Positions 9,241-18,749 of a stretch of 64,000 nucleotides of DNA are shown here, in pieces; position 1 is the first letter of the stretch; each line of letters starts with the position of its first letter. A program made the position numbers and the translations under genes. The DNA comes from an uncultured Bacteroidales bacterium. Its GTDB lineage: Bacteria > Bacteroidota > Bacteroidia > Bacteroidales > Bacteroidaceae. Below the pieces are notes generated by a model. The model saw nothing but the letters and a program-made list of their open reading frames with translations. It searched no databases and was not told the origin of the DNA. The stretch covers positions 1 through 64,000 of the forward strand of contig CADCGD010000024.1 of NCBI GenBank assembly GCA_902800925.1, in the 5' to 3' direction.

Positions 9241-10640
9241 GCTTCATCCCATTCCTCGTACTGATAGTACTCATTACGTGTTGCATTGCCGTTTTTGGCA
9301 ATGCAACACTTGATGGTGCCTCGCAGGTGTCGCTATTGGTGGCTTCAGCAGTGAGTGTGCTGATAGGACATTTCTCGAAACGACTGGAATGGGAAAATCT
9401 GGAAAAAGAACTCTCGGAGAAGATTTCAAGCTGTACGCCGGCAATCATTATTCTATTGCTGATTGGTGCCATTGGTGGCACATGGATGGTGGCAGGTATT
9501 GTACCTACCATGATTTACTATGGCATGCAGATTATCCAGCCGGAGGTGTTCCTTGTCAGCAGTAGTGTACTGTGTGCCTTGGTGAGTCTGATGATTGGTT
9601 CGTCGTGGACGACTGTCGCAACCATTGGTCTGGCATTGATGGGTATTGGTAAAGCTCATGGTTTTGATGACGGATGGATAGCCGGCTCGATTATCACTGG
9701 CGCATACTTTGGTGATAAACTCTCCCCATTGTCTGATACAACGGTATTAGCATCCAGCGTAGCAGGAACGCCGCTGTTTACGCATATCCGTTATATGCTG
9801 TACACGACGGTTCCGACGTTCTGCATCTCGATAACCATCTTCCTCATTGCTGGTTTTACGATGGATGTACAAGGACACGGCAACGTGCATGAGTTTATGG
9901 AAGGCTTGCAACACACCTTTGTCATCTCGCCGTGGCTACTTATCGTTCCTGTATTGACGGGCGTAATGATTGCTCGTCGTTGGCCGTCAATGGTAGTATT
10001 GTTTATGGCTATCCTGCTGGCTGTTGTTGTAGCTTTGTTGGTGCAGTCGGATTTGGTGCTTCGCATAGCTGGAGACGATGGAGGTCTGCTGACATCCTAT
10101 AAAGGAATGATGAGCGTTTGCTATGGCAGTACAAATATTGAGACGGGTAATAGTGTGCTAAACGAACTGGTACATACCAGCGGTATGTCAGGCATGATGC
10201 CTACCATCTGGCTGATTATCTGTGCACAGACCTTTGGTGGTGCACTGTCTGCTACAGGTCAGTTGCAGGATTTCATGCGTCTGCTGCTACGTCTTGTTCG
10301 TGGCACTGCCTCGCTTGTGGCTTCGACGGTGGGTACTGCATTGTTCTGTAATATCGCCACTGCCGACCAGTACCTGTCTATCATGTTGTCCAGCTCCATG
10401 TTTAAAGACACGTATCGTGAGCGTGGCTATCAGCCACAGTTGCTGAGTCGTTCGTGTGAGGATGGTGCTACAGTGACCTCCGTATTGGTACCATGGAATA
10501 CGTGTGGACTGACGCAGAGTACGGTACTTGGTGTTGCCACACTGACCTATCTTCCTTATTGTTTCTTTAACTACCTGTCACCACTGATGAGTATTTTCAT
10601 TGCGACGATAGGTTGGAAAATCAAGCGCACATGTTCCTGA
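9234..10640 (+). CDS. nhaC: Na+/H+ antiporter, NhaC family
   Basis: A 468-residue membrane antiporter that exchanges Na+ for H+. The start at 9234 (ATGCTAA, overlapping the stop of the POT gene) fits best: the longer frame from 9156 would place 26 charged, non-hydrophobic residues before the first membrane segment. Family features include about 11-12 hydrophobic segments, the central GSSWTTVATIGLAL and GAYFGDKLSPLSDTTVLAS (the DxLSPLSDT signature of NhaC), and the late SCEDGATVTSVLVPWNTCG. Coupling to the proton-driven peptide carrier may help maintain ion balance; that is inference. Confidence 0.9.
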   Translation: MLSFIPFLVLIVLITCCIAVFGNATLDGASQVSLLVASAVSVLIGHFSKRLEWENLEKELSEKISSCTPAIIILLLIGAIGGTWMVAGIVPTMIYYGMQIIQPEVFLVSSSVLCALVSLMIGSSWTTVATIGLALMGIGKAHGFDDGWIAGSIITGAYFGDKLSPLSDTTVLASSVAGTPLFTHIRYMLYTTVPTFCISITIFLIAGFTMDVQGHGNVHEFMEGLQHTFVISPWLLIVPVLTGVMIARRWPSMVVLFMAILLAVVVALLVQSDLVLRIAGDDGGLLTSYKGMMSVCYGSTNIETGNSVLNELVHTSGMSGMMPTIWLIICAQTFGGALSATGQLQDFMRLLLRLVRGTASLVASTVGTALFCNIATADQYLSIMLSSSMFKDTYRERGYQPQLLSRSCEDGATVTSVLVPWNTCGLTQSTVLGVATLTYLPYCFFNYLSPLMSIFIATIGWKIKRTCS

Positions 10641-11551
10641 GTCTGTTATTAACGGGCTTCCTGACGCTTGTTGAATTGAACTGTGAGAACATGTTCGATT
10701 GCAAGCACGACTCCTTGAAAGATGATACAGAATGGATGCCTGAAGGAAAACGGAAGTGGTCCTATGCCCGTTATTGGCGAAAGCTGAACCATATAGGTCA
10801 GGAGATACTGTCTTGCCAGGAAGATGGGGTACCAGACCTGGTGGCATTGGTGGAAGTGGAGAACGATAGCGCACTCTTCGACTTGACACACCGTTCATTG
10901 TTGCGTAGGGCAGGGTATGAGTATCTGATGACCGAGTCGCCTGATGTGCGTGGCATCGATGTGGCATTGCTCTATCAACCTATGACATTTCGTCCTATCT
11001 GTTATGACTATCTCGCAATTACACCCTTGGAAGGGATGCGTCCAACACGTGACATCCTCTATGTCCAAGGAGAGACGTTGAACTATGACACCCTTCATAT
11101 CTTTGTTGTTCATGCACCAAGCCGTTTTGGTGGTGAGAAACAGACGCGCCCTAATCGTAAGCTGATAGCAGACCGTGTGGTGAACGCTATCCGACAGTTG
11201 CCGCCAGATGCCAAAGTGATTGTAGCTGGCGACTTCAATGATGAGGCAACCGATCCTGCTTTACGCTTTCTGGAACATAATGGTTTGCATAACGTTACTG
11301 CTGGTGTGAAAGGCTCGCATGGTGCGAAAGCCACCTATCGTTACCAGGGTTTCTGGCAGAGCATCGACCATGTCTTTGTAAGTAAAGTGCTTGTCGATTT
11401 TGTCGACAAGGTATCTATCAACGATGCTCCCTTCTTGTTGGAAGAAGACAAAAAATACGGAGGAGTAAAACCCCTCCGCACCTTTAATGGTTATCGCTAC
11501 CAGCGTGGCTTCAGTGACCATCTGCCACTGGTGGTACGTTTCCGTCGTTAG
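10631..11551 (+). CDS. Endonuclease/exonuclease/phosphatase-fold protein
   Basis: A 306-residue protein with the DNase I / Mg-dependent phosphoesterase fold. Visible motifs are LVELNCENMFD, VALVEVEN (metal-binding Glu), IFVVHAPSRFGG, VIVAGDFNDEA (the GDFN motif) and FSDHLPLVVRF (catalytic SDH). The start is the ATG at 10631, overlapping the NhaC stop by 10 bases; a TTG at 10613 would add six polar residues. The N-terminus is a short hydrophobic stretch that may act as a signal anchor. The substrate cannot be read from sequence; the family includes nucleases, sphingomyelinases and inositol phosphatases. Its stop overlaps that of the convergent RidA-like gene by 3 bases. Confidence 0.82.
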   Translation: MFLSLLLTGFLTLVELNCENMFDCKHDSLKDDTEWMPEGKRKWSYARYWRKLNHIGQEILSCQEDGVPDLVALVEVENDSALFDLTHRSLLRRAGYEYLMTESPDVRGIDVALLYQPMTFRPICYDYLAITPLEGMRPTRDILYVQGETLNYDTLHIFVVHAPSRFGGEKQTRPNRKLIADRVVNAIRQLPPDAKVIVAGDFNDEATDPALRFLEHNGLHNVTAGVKGSHGAKATYRYQGFWQSIDHVFVSKVLVDFVDKVSINDAPFLLEEDKKYGGVKPLRTFNGYRYQRGFSDHLPLVVRFRR

Positions 11552-12684
11552 AAGATTGGCAGTTCTGCTACTGTCTGTTCCTTGACAGCCATCACTTCCA
11601 TCTCGATGAGCCAGCCTGCACGACAAACTGGTGCATGGACAATGATGCGTGGATGGTTGGGGAAACGTTCTTCGTAAAGGCGGTTAACTAGTTCGTAGTC
11701 AGCAATATCGCGCAGATAGACAATCATGACTCCCACCTCGTCGTAGTTGCTGCCTGCCTCTTTGAGCAGTGCTTCTACATTGTCCCACATGCGATGGGTT
11801 TGTTTCACGATATCCTTGGGATGCTCTATCTGTCCCTTGTTATTGATGCTGGCAGTACCAGAGATAATCACATGGCGGCGATCTCCATAGTCAACGGTTG
11901 TGCCACGCTCAAAGCTGACACCATAGTCGCTGGTACGGTTCAGATGGGTTGGAGCATAGAGATAATGTACCTGCTCCTTCTTGATGCCGGCAATGGCGTA
12001 GTTGTCCATCTGCGTCATCACCTGTGGATTGCAGGCACGTCCACCAATACCTGTCGAGGCAATATAGTGGGTGTCTTCTGTCAGTCCCTGAGTGAAGAAG
12101 ACCTTGTTGCGAGCAGCTACCACACCAGCATAGTTGACGTCGACATCATTGACGAAAAGCCATGTGCGTATGCAGTTGTCAGCCAGCGTACAACCTTCCT
12201 GAACCAGCTGCATGACGTACTCGTTGAAGAGCAGTCGCGTCTGGTACTCAGAGTTCTGTGCAGTATTGTGGGCAGAGGCATTCCAGAGATGACGGAAGTC
12301 TCCATGGCTGACCTCATAGAGGCCGTTCTCCAATTGTCGGCTGTTCACATTCGTCATCAGGTATACCCACAGTCCAATCTTCGAACCGTCAAGAGGTGCC
12401 TGTCCGATAATGCTCTTGGCACAGTCGCTGGTATCAGCCAACAGTACGTCGTCAGCCTGGTTGGCTACGTCACTGAGGAAGTAACGCTTCAGTACGGCTG
12501 TGGCGCCATTCAACGACGTTGCCTTTAGCTGTTCGTAAGCATCGAGCACAGCGTCCAGCTGTTGCTGGAAGGTGAGCCCGTCACTCTTGGCATGTATCAT
12601 GACGTGGTATTCCGTAACCTCACCATGACCTGTAAAGCTGAATACTTCTGCCCGTGCGTTGTTTAACTGATATAAATTGTTCAT
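11548..12684 (-). CDS. RidA/YjgF-superfamily protein, FkbO/Hyg5 chorismatase-like
   Basis: A 378-residue protein. The C-terminal third is a recognisable RidA/YjgF domain (HVIISGTASIN, QTHRMWDNVEALLKEAGSNYDEV, IVYLRDIADYELVN, then IEMEVMAV). The N-terminal two thirds look like the partner domain of FkbO/Hyg5 chorismate hydrolases (TRTWLFVNDVD-like segment, GIGGRACNP). Chorismatase activity is a family-level possibility only. It starts 3 bases after the MFS stop and so belongs to the S9-peptidase / MFS / RidA operon, which might import and process peptides or amino acids and detoxify imines. That role is inference. Confidence 0.7.
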   Translation of the reverse strand: MNNLYQLNNARAEVFSFTGHGEVTEYHVMIHAKSDGLTFQQQLDAVLDAYEQLKATSLNGATAVLKRYFLSDVANQADDVLLADTSDCAKSIIGQAPLDGSKIGLWVYLMTNVNSRQLENGLYEVSHGDFRHLWNASAHNTAQNSEYQTRLLFNEYVMQLVQEGCTLADNCIRTWLFVNDVDVNYAGVVAARNKVFFTQGLTEDTHYIASTGIGGRACNPQVMTQMDNYAIAGIKKEQVHYLYAPTHLNRTSDYGVSFERGTTVDYGDRRHVIISGTASINNKGQIEHPKDIVKQTHRMWDNVEALLKEAGSNYDEVGVMIVYLRDIADYELVNRLYEERFPNHPRIIVHAPVCRAGWLIEMEVMAVKEQTVAELPIF

Positions 12685-12687
12685 GGT

Positions 12688-14307
12688 TTATTTGATATTG
12701 GGCTCTTCCAGTCCCAGTCCCTTCTTCTTGTCAACTGCTTTCAGCACCAAACCAAGGAGCAGGGCAGCAACACCCAGCGATGCCAACATGATAAGTGGGG
12801 CGGTATAGTTGAGTTCCGTAGCACTGGTACCCTCTGGGTTGGTGGCATCAAGCACCTTGCCGATAAGCAGGGGGAACAACCATAGTCCGATATTCTGAAT
12901 CCAGAAGATGAGGGCGTATGCAGAACCGATAACCTTGGCATCAACCAACTTGGGAACGCTGGGCCACAGTGAAGCGGGTACCAGTGAGAAGGATGAGCCG
13001 AGGACGAGGATGGTAATGTAGGCAATAACGACGCCACCAGTGGTGCTGCCTTTGAAGAGAGGGAGAATGAAGGCAAATGTCAGGTGGCAGAAGATGAGCA
13101 GTAATGAGCCCAGCATCAGCATGCTAACAGCCTTTCCATGGTGGTCCAGATACTTACCCAAGATGGGGGTGATGAGCACTGCCAACAGGGGGAATACGGC
13201 GAAGATGCTACCTGCTGTTTGCTGCATGAATCCCATATAGCAGTAGGTGACGAGACCTAAGATGCTGAGACCCAGCAGTCCGTACTTTTTACTTGCCTTC
13301 TCCTGGAAGTTGCTGGCAAAACCAGTGGCTGCAACAAACAGCATCAAGGCGTACTGAATGTAGGTGACGGTATCCGTAGCCCAGAAAGAGTTGGCATCAG
13401 GAGCAACCAGTGTAAGGTTGCACTGCAGCATGTTGACGGCATACTTCTGGAAGGGGAAAATGGCGCTATAGTAGAGTACGCAGAGCAGGGCGACGAGCCA
13501 GAAACCGCTGTCGCTGAGAATCTTGCCAATGTCACTAATCTTGAAGGGATCGTCCTTTTCTTCTGCCTCGCCAGTCTGTGCATCGAGCTTCTGGTCCATG
13601 ACGAAGTAGACGATGGTCATGATGAGAGCGATACACATCAGTACCACACCGAAAGCTACTGAACGGCTGACGCTGACCTCGCCACCCAGACGGGCAAAGA
13701 ACGGCGAGAAAATCATACAGGTGGCAACACCCAAACGGGCCAGTGCCATCTCAGAACCCATGGCCAGTGCCATCTCACGGCCCTTGAACCACTTCACAAT
13801 ACCACGGCTAACGGTGATACCTGCCATCTCACAGCCGCAACCGAAAATCATGAATCCACTGGCTGCGAACTTAGCTGAGGCTGGCATACCCTCATAGAAA
13901 GGACTGACGCCTAACTCGTCGAACAGGGGGATGTAGTTGAGGTTGTTGGTAAACCAAGTCTCCAATCCACTACCTATAAAGCTCTCGCTGACGGCATACC
14001 ACTTGATGCAGGCACCAACGAGCATAACGGCAGCAGAGAGTACGGCCGTGAAGCGCACACCCATCTTGTCGAGGATGATACCTGCAAAGATGAGGAAGAA
14101 AGCGAAGACGTTAAGGAATACCTCTGAGCCCTGCATGGTACCAAAGGCGGTTGAATCCCATCCACGTGTTTCCTGCATCAGGTCCTTGATGGGTGAAAGG
14201 ATATCCATGAATATGTAGCTGCAGAACATAGCCATAGCCAGCAGCAGCAGAGCTGTCCAGCGCATAGCAGCGCTGTCACGAAGTGTCTTTTGAATCTGTT
14301 GTGTCAT
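12688..14307 (-). CDS. MFS transporter
   Basis: A 539-residue, 12-segment major facilitator. I place the start at the ATG at 14307 (MTQQIQKTLRDSAAMRWTA). The open frame continues upstream to 14415, but that part overlaps the end of the S9 peptidase gene and codes for no membrane-compatible sequence. Substrate unknown. It lies 32 bases after the S9 peptidase, across a TTTCG-type spacer repeat, and 3 bases before the RidA-like gene, so all three are probably one transcript. Confidence 0.82.
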   Translation of the reverse strand: MTQQIQKTLRDSAAMRWTALLLLAMAMFCSYIFMDILSPIKDLMQETRGWDSTAFGTMQGSEVFLNVFAFFLIFAGIILDKMGVRFTAVLSAAVMLVGACIKWYAVSESFIGSGLETWFTNNLNYIPLFDELGVSPFYEGMPASAKFAASGFMIFGCGCEMAGITVSRGIVKWFKGREMALAMGSEMALARLGVATCMIFSPFFARLGGEVSVSRSVAFGVVLMCIALIMTIVYFVMDQKLDAQTGEAEEKDDPFKISDIGKILSDSGFWLVALLCVLYYSAIFPFQKYAVNMLQCNLTLVAPDANSFWATDTVTYIQYALMLFVAATGFASNFQEKASKKYGLLGLSILGLVTYCYMGFMQQTAGSIFAVFPLLAVLITPILGKYLDHHGKAVSMLMLGSLLLIFCHLTFAFILPLFKGSTTGGVVIAYITILVLGSSFSLVPASLWPSVPKLVDAKVIGSAYALIFWIQNIGLWLFPLLIGKVLDATNPEGTSATELNYTAPLIMLASLGVAALLLGLVLKAVDKKKGLGLEEPNIK

Positions 14308-14339
14308 TTCTATTTTTTTCGTTATTTCGTTATTTCGAA

Positions 14340-16436
14340 TTATTTCAGCCACTTGTCCAGGAAGTCGAAGAAGGTACGCTGCCAGAGGATACCGTTCTGG
14401 GGCTTCAGCACCCAATGGTTCTCGTCAGGGAAGATGAGCAGCTCAGCAGGAATCCCCTTCATACGAGCTGCATTGAACGCTGACATACCCTGTGTGGCAT
14501 TGATGCGATAGTCCTTCTCGCCGTGGATACAGAGAATAGGCGTGTCCCACTTCTCCACCATCTTGTGTGGAGAGTCGTGGTAGGTCTGCTTGGCACGAGG
14601 CATCTGTGGACGATGCCAGTAGGCCTCGTCGTATTCCCAGTTAGAGAACCAGTTCTCTTCTGTCTCCGTGTACATAGCAGCCAGGTTGAAAGCACCATCG
14701 TGAGCGATGAAAGCCTTGAAACGCTTCTCGTGGATGCCTGCTAAGTAGTAGACGCTGAATCCACCAAACGAGGCACCTACAGCACCTAGACGGTTCTTGT
14801 CAACGAAAGGCAGGTTGTCGGCAGCGTCATCGATAGCAGCCAGATAGTCCTTCATGCACTGACCCGTCCAGTCACCACTGATTTCCTCTTTCCATTCCTG
14901 TCCGAAACCAGGCAACCCATGACGGTTAGGTGCAATCACCACATAGCCGTTGGCGGCCATGATCTGGAAGTTCCAACGATAGCTCCAGAACTGGCTGACA
15001 GGACTCTGAGGACCACCCTCGCAGAAGAGCAGGGTGGGGTACTTCTTACCTTCTTCGTAGTTGGCAGGCAGCATCACCCATACCAGCATCTGCTTGCCGT
15101 CACTGGTAGTTACCCAACGCTGCTGCATCTTACCGAACTGCAGCTGGTCAAGGATATGCTTGTTCTCAAACGAGAGCTGTTCAATCTTGGTCTTCTCAAT
15201 GCTCTTGCCAGGAGTCACCATATAGATATCGGTTGGAGCGGAGAGGCTCTGGCGAGTAGCCAGGATGCGCTTGCCGTCGTTGGCGAGTTGCAAAGAAGTC
15301 CAGTCAGCCCAGTCCTCTGTAAGTTGCTTCACTTCGTCCTTTGCGGTTACGCTGTACATATTGACACAACCGTGCCATACGCTGAGGAAATAAAGCTTAG
15401 CCTGCTTGTCTTTCAGAGGTGCCCAGCAGAAGGCATCCACGTCTGACTGCCAGTCAATGTAACGCTTCTCACCAGTCTGCAGGTCGCAGATGCACAGTCG
15501 GTTGAGGTCGGCCTCGTAACCATCGCGCTCCATCGACAGCCATGCAATATATTTGCCGTCAGGTGAGAATTGCGGGTTCTGGTCGTAGCCGACATTGTTC
15601 TTCAGATTCTCCTTGTCATTAACAGACTGAATGGCCAGTGTGCGTGTGGGATCAACCTTCGGAGCTACGTAGCCTGCGGGTTTGCAGAGGTTACGTGTGG
15701 TCTTGGTATCCACATTATACAAGAAGATGTCAGAATCTGTAGAGATGCTGTACTCCAGTCCCGTCTTCTTGCGACAGGTATAGGCAATCTGCTTGGAGTC
15801 ATTGCTCCATGCCAACTGCTCAATGCCGCCAAAAGGTTCCATAGGACACTCGTAAGGCTCACCAGCCAAAATATCGCTGCCGTCACCTGCGATGGCAAAA
15901 CCCTCGCCAACCGTATAGACAAAGGGGTGCTGGATGCTCTCCACATAGTGGTCCCAGTGGCGATACATCAGGTCTGTCACACGACGACCCGTTGCCTTAG
16001 GCAGGTCAGCGGGATTCTTCTTGATAATCTCATGGAAGGGCAGACTCTTCAAGATGATAACCTTGCTGCGGTCTGGTGAGAACTTGAAACCCTCCACCTT
16101 GCCGTCAGTCTTCGACAGTTGCTTACGCTCACTGCCATCAGCCTTCATGGTCCAAATCTCTCCACCGCTGATAAAGGCGATGGTCTCTGCGTCGAGCCAT
16201 GTAGGGTCGGTCTCGCTCTTGCTACTGGTTGTTAGCTGTTTGTTGTTGGCACCATTGGCATCCATGATGCAGAGAACCTGATGGCTCTTGTTCTGCTTGA
16301 CGCTGTAGTAACCAACCTGATAGACCACCTTGTCACCATTGGGCGATGCCTCTGTGGCACCAATACGTCCCATAGCCCACATGGCTTCTGGAGTCATCAT
16401 GCGACTGTTCAACTTGATGTTGCTCTTTCCAATCAC
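14340..16436 (-). CDS. S9 prolyl-oligopeptidase family peptidase (DPP5-like), signal peptide apparently damaged
   Basis: A beta-propeller plus alpha/beta-hydrolase peptidase of the S9C / dipeptidyl-peptidase 5 type, which in relatives releases N-terminal dipeptides in the periplasm. With numbering from the GTG at 16436, the catalytic triad is Ser556 (GASFGGF), Asp642 (GEKDYR) and His674 (DENHW). The mature protein looks complete. The frame upstream of the GTG reads AQETE, a typical signal-peptidase junction, but soon hits a stop. The expected signal-peptide start, an ATG at 16476 followed by Lys-Arg-Leu-Leu codons just after a good promoter, is in another frame. A deletion of roughly 20-38 bases (2 modulo 3) in the hydrophobic core would explain this. 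As it stands the enzyme would be cytoplasmic or unexpressed. Confidence 0.82.
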   Translation of the reverse strand: MIGKSNIKLNSRMMTPEAMWAMGRIGATEASPNGDKVVYQVGYYSVKQNKSHQVLCIMDANGANNKQLTTSSKSETDPTWLDAETIAFISGGEIWTMKADGSERKQLSKTDGKVEGFKFSPDRSKVIILKSLPFHEIIKKNPADLPKATGRRVTDLMYRHWDHYVESIQHPFVYTVGEGFAIAGDGSDILAGEPYECPMEPFGGIEQLAWSNDSKQIAYTCRKKTGLEYSISTDSDIFLYNVDTKTTRNLCKPAGYVAPKVDPTRTLAIQSVNDKENLKNNVGYDQNPQFSPDGKYIAWLSMERDGYEADLNRLCICDLQTGEKRYIDWQSDVDAFCWAPLKDKQAKLYFLSVWHGCVNMYSVTAKDEVKQLTEDWADWTSLQLANDGKRILATRQSLSAPTDIYMVTPGKSIEKTKIEQLSFENKHILDQLQFGKMQQRWVTTSDGKQMLVWVMLPANYEEGKKYPTLLFCEGGPQSPVSQFWSYRWNFQIMAANGYVVIAPNRHGLPGFGQEWKEEISGDWTGQCMKDYLAAIDDAADNLPFVDKNRLGAVGASFGGFSVYYLAGIHEKRFKAFIAHDGAFNLAAMYTETEENWFSNWEYDEAYWHRPQMPRAKQTYHDSPHKMVEKWDTPILCIHGEKDYRINATQGMSAFNAARMKGIPAELLIFPDENHWVLKPQNGILWQRTFFDFLDKWLK

Positions 16437-16495
16437 TTCTGTTTCTTGTGCTTTTGTGCTGGAGTAATCTTTTCATGATTTGTGCAATTTGGCTG

Positions 16496-16527
16496 CAAAG
16501 TTACAAAAAAAGGAATAAAAAGCCAAA
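16496..16527 (-). promoter_or_regulatory. Promoter of the S9 peptidase operon
   Basis: On the - strand TTTG (16524-16527) and TAACTTTG (16496-16503) are separated by 20 bases. The -7 box is 20 bases upstream of the ATG at 16476, supporting that ATG as the original start. Confidence 0.75.
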
Positions 16528-16546
16528 TAAAATGCAGGTAAAGTAA

Positions 16547-16577
16547 AGCCCCGATTCGGAGTAACCAAATCGGGGCT
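16547..16577 (-). terminator. Hairpin after serA
   Basis: A perfect 10-base stem (AGCCCCGATT / AATCGGGGCT) around an 11-base loop, 20 bases after the restored serA stop. Only a short T-rich run follows on the - strand. Confidence 0.6.
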
Positions 16578-16597
16578 CAATCGTGAAGTATTAAAAA

Positions 16598-17535
16598 TTA
16601 CTTGTTCACCTGGAACTTGGTGTCGCCATCCTTGAAGAAGGCGTTGATCTGCTTGGCAGCAGCGATACCAGCATTGATGTTGGCCTCGGCTGTCTGAGCA
16701 CCCATCCGGCTGTCTGAGCACCCATCTTCTTAGGAGTAGAGAAGTAGCGACCCTCGAACTTCAGGAACTCGTCGTTGGCATCGGGCATGATGTCAGTAAC
16801 GAACTTCAAGTCCTCACGCTCAGCCATCAGTTTGATGAGGCCAGCTTCGTCGATGACTTCCTTACGAGCGGTGTTCACCAGCACGCCACCCTTCTTCATC
16901 TTGCCAACGAGAGCGTAGTTGATGCTCTGCTTGGTCTCAGGAGTAGCAGGGATGTGGAGTGATACAACGTCGCAGGTCTCGAACAGAGCGTCCTGATTAG
17001 CAACGGCGTGAACACCTGCCTTCTCGATAACCTCTGCAGGACAGAAGGCATCGTAAGCATAAACATCCATGCCAAAGCCCTTGGCAATGCGAGCAACATT
17101 ACGGCCAACATTTCCGAAAGCCAAAATGCCTAACTTCTTGCCTAACAGCTCACTACCGCTCTTACCGTTATAGAAACCACGAACGGCCATCACCAGCAGA
17201 CCGAATACCAATTCGGCTACAGCGTTAGCGTTCTGACCAGGAGTGTTCTCAGCGACTACGTTGTGAGCCGTAGCAGCGGCGAGGTCAATATTGTCGTAAC
17301 CAGCACCAGCACGAACCACAATCTTCAACTGCTTAGCAGCATCGAGCACCTCAGCGTCTACCTTATCCGAACGGATAATCAGCGCGTCAGCATCCTTCAC
17401 AGCGTCCAGCAGCTGAGCCTTCTCAGTATATTTTTCCAGCAGGGCCAACTCATTGCCTGCTGCTTCAACTTCTGCCTTGATGCCATTGACAGCAGCTGCT
17501 GCAAATGGCTTCTCTGTTGCAACTAATACTTTCAT
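16598..17535 (-). CDS. serA: D-3-phosphoglycerate dehydrogenase, frameshifted by a 20-base tandem duplication
   Basis: First enzyme of serine synthesis: NAD-dependent oxidation of 3-phosphoglycerate. The short form (no ACT domain) shows VRAGAGYDNIDL, the Rossmann segment LGILAFGNVGRNVA, the active-site region LHIPATPETKQSI and VNTARKEVID. The frame breaks near residue 277 because positions 16687-16706 are repeated exactly at 16707-16726. Removing one copy gives a 305-residue protein ending NAFFKDGDTKFQVNK at a stop at 16598-16600. Read literally, the frame runs out of phase to 16606, and the C-terminal helix that returns to the substrate domain is scrambled. Serine synthesis is shared with serC 18 bases upstream. 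Identity is secure; whether the gene is broken in the organism or only in this assembly is not. Confidence 0.85.
16687..16726. repeat. Perfect 20-base tandem duplication inside serA
   Basis: Two identical 20-base units beginning CGGCTGTCTGAG are adjacent (16687-16706 and 16707-16726). No such duplication exists in the family at this position, and it causes the serA frameshift. Confidence 0.95.
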
Positions 17536-17553
17536 TTCTTTCTTGATTATCTT

Positions 17554-18599
17554 TTAATGATTGTTCTCGAATTCCTTCATGCAAGCTACGAGGGCGTTAA
17601 CACCTTCGATGGTCTGGGCGTTGTAGCAAGAAGCGCGGAAACCACCAACTGAACGGTGACCCTTCACGCCAACCATACCCTTTGAAGTAGCGAAGTCGAG
17701 GAAGTCCTTCTCCAGTTCCTTGTACTCGTCAGCCATGACGAAGCAGATGTTCATCAGTGAACGGTCTTCCTCAACAGCTGTTCCACGGAACATCTTGTTG
17801 CGGTCAATCTCACCATAGACAATCTCTGCACGCTGCTGAGCCAGCTTGTCCATAGCCTCTACACCACCATTCTTCTTAATCCAACGAAGGGTTTCCAGTG
17901 CAGAGTAGATGGGCACTACAGGAGGAGTGTTGAACATAGAACCCTTGTCTACGTGTGTGCGGTAGTCGAGCATGGTAGGAATCTCACGAGGAGCCTTGCC
18001 CAGTGCATCGTCCTTCAGGATGGCGATGGTTACACCAGCCATAGCGAGGTTCTTCTGAGCACCAGCATAGATGGCGTCGTACTTAGCAACGTCGATAGGA
18101 CGGCTGAAGATATCTGAAGACATGTCGGCAATCAGACGAACGGGAACGTCGAGGTCCTTGCGAATCTCAGTACCATAGATGGTGTTGTTCCATCAGCGGG
18201 AACAGTCCAATCCTTAGGAATGAATGTATAGTTGGCATCAGCTGAAGAAGCCACCTCTACTACCTCACCGAAAAGCTTTGCTTCCTTCATAGCCTTCTTA
18301 GCCCAAACACCAGTGTTCAGGTAAGCAGCCTTCTTAATCAGGAAGTTGTAAGGAATCATGCAGAACTCCAGTGATGCACCACCACCGAGGAAAATTACTG
18401 AGTAACCCTCAGGAACCTGCAGCAGTTCCTTAACCAGAGCTACGGCCTCGTCAACGACGGGCTGGAAATCCTTGGCACGATGGCTGATCTCCATCAGCGA
18501 GAGACCAGAACCATTGAAGTCTAAACACTGTTGTGCGGTCTTCTCGATAACCTCGCGGGGGAGCATTGAAGGACCGGCGTTAAAGTTGTACTTCTTCAT
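17554..18599 (-). CDS. serC: Phosphoserine aminotransferase, split by a small internal deletion
   Basis: PLP enzyme of serine (and pyridoxine) synthesis that transaminates 3-phosphohydroxypyruvate. The 5' part (18599 to about 18190) gives [14 protein letters not shown] and the [10 protein letters not shown] motif. The 3' part, in another frame, resumes at [14 protein letters not shown] and continues MSSDIFSRP, then [12 protein letters not shown] with the PLP lysine, and [11 protein letters not shown]. The join is at about 18189/18190: the usual seven or eight residues ending YFHxTT between PADG and NNT are missing. The two ATGs (18599 and 18123) are out of phase by 2, so the loss must be 1 modulo 3, for example 22 or 25 bases. 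That agrees with the residue count. Only 18 bases separate it from serA. Confidence 0.85.
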
Positions 18600-18653
18600 T
18601 GTTGATTCAATTTTATTTGTGATACGTTTTTAATGTTTTCTGTTTTTGCGGTG

Positions 18654-18685
18654 CGAAATTACACTTTTTATTTGAATTGGACAAA
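18654..18685 (-). promoter_or_regulatory. Promoter of serC-serA
   Basis: On the - strand TTTG (18682-18685), 20 bases, then TAATTTCG (18654-18661), one mismatch from TAnnTTTG, 55 bases before the serC start. Confidence 0.6.
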
Positions 18686-18749
18686 TATTTGAGCAAAAAT
18701 TAAGTAAAATATATACTTTTCCTTGCATTTTGTCAGGTCTGCGTTGCAA

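Noticed and set aside
15570..16079. Open frame on the + strand within the S9 peptidase gene
   Set aside because: Antisense to a conserved beta-propeller; no promoter or family.
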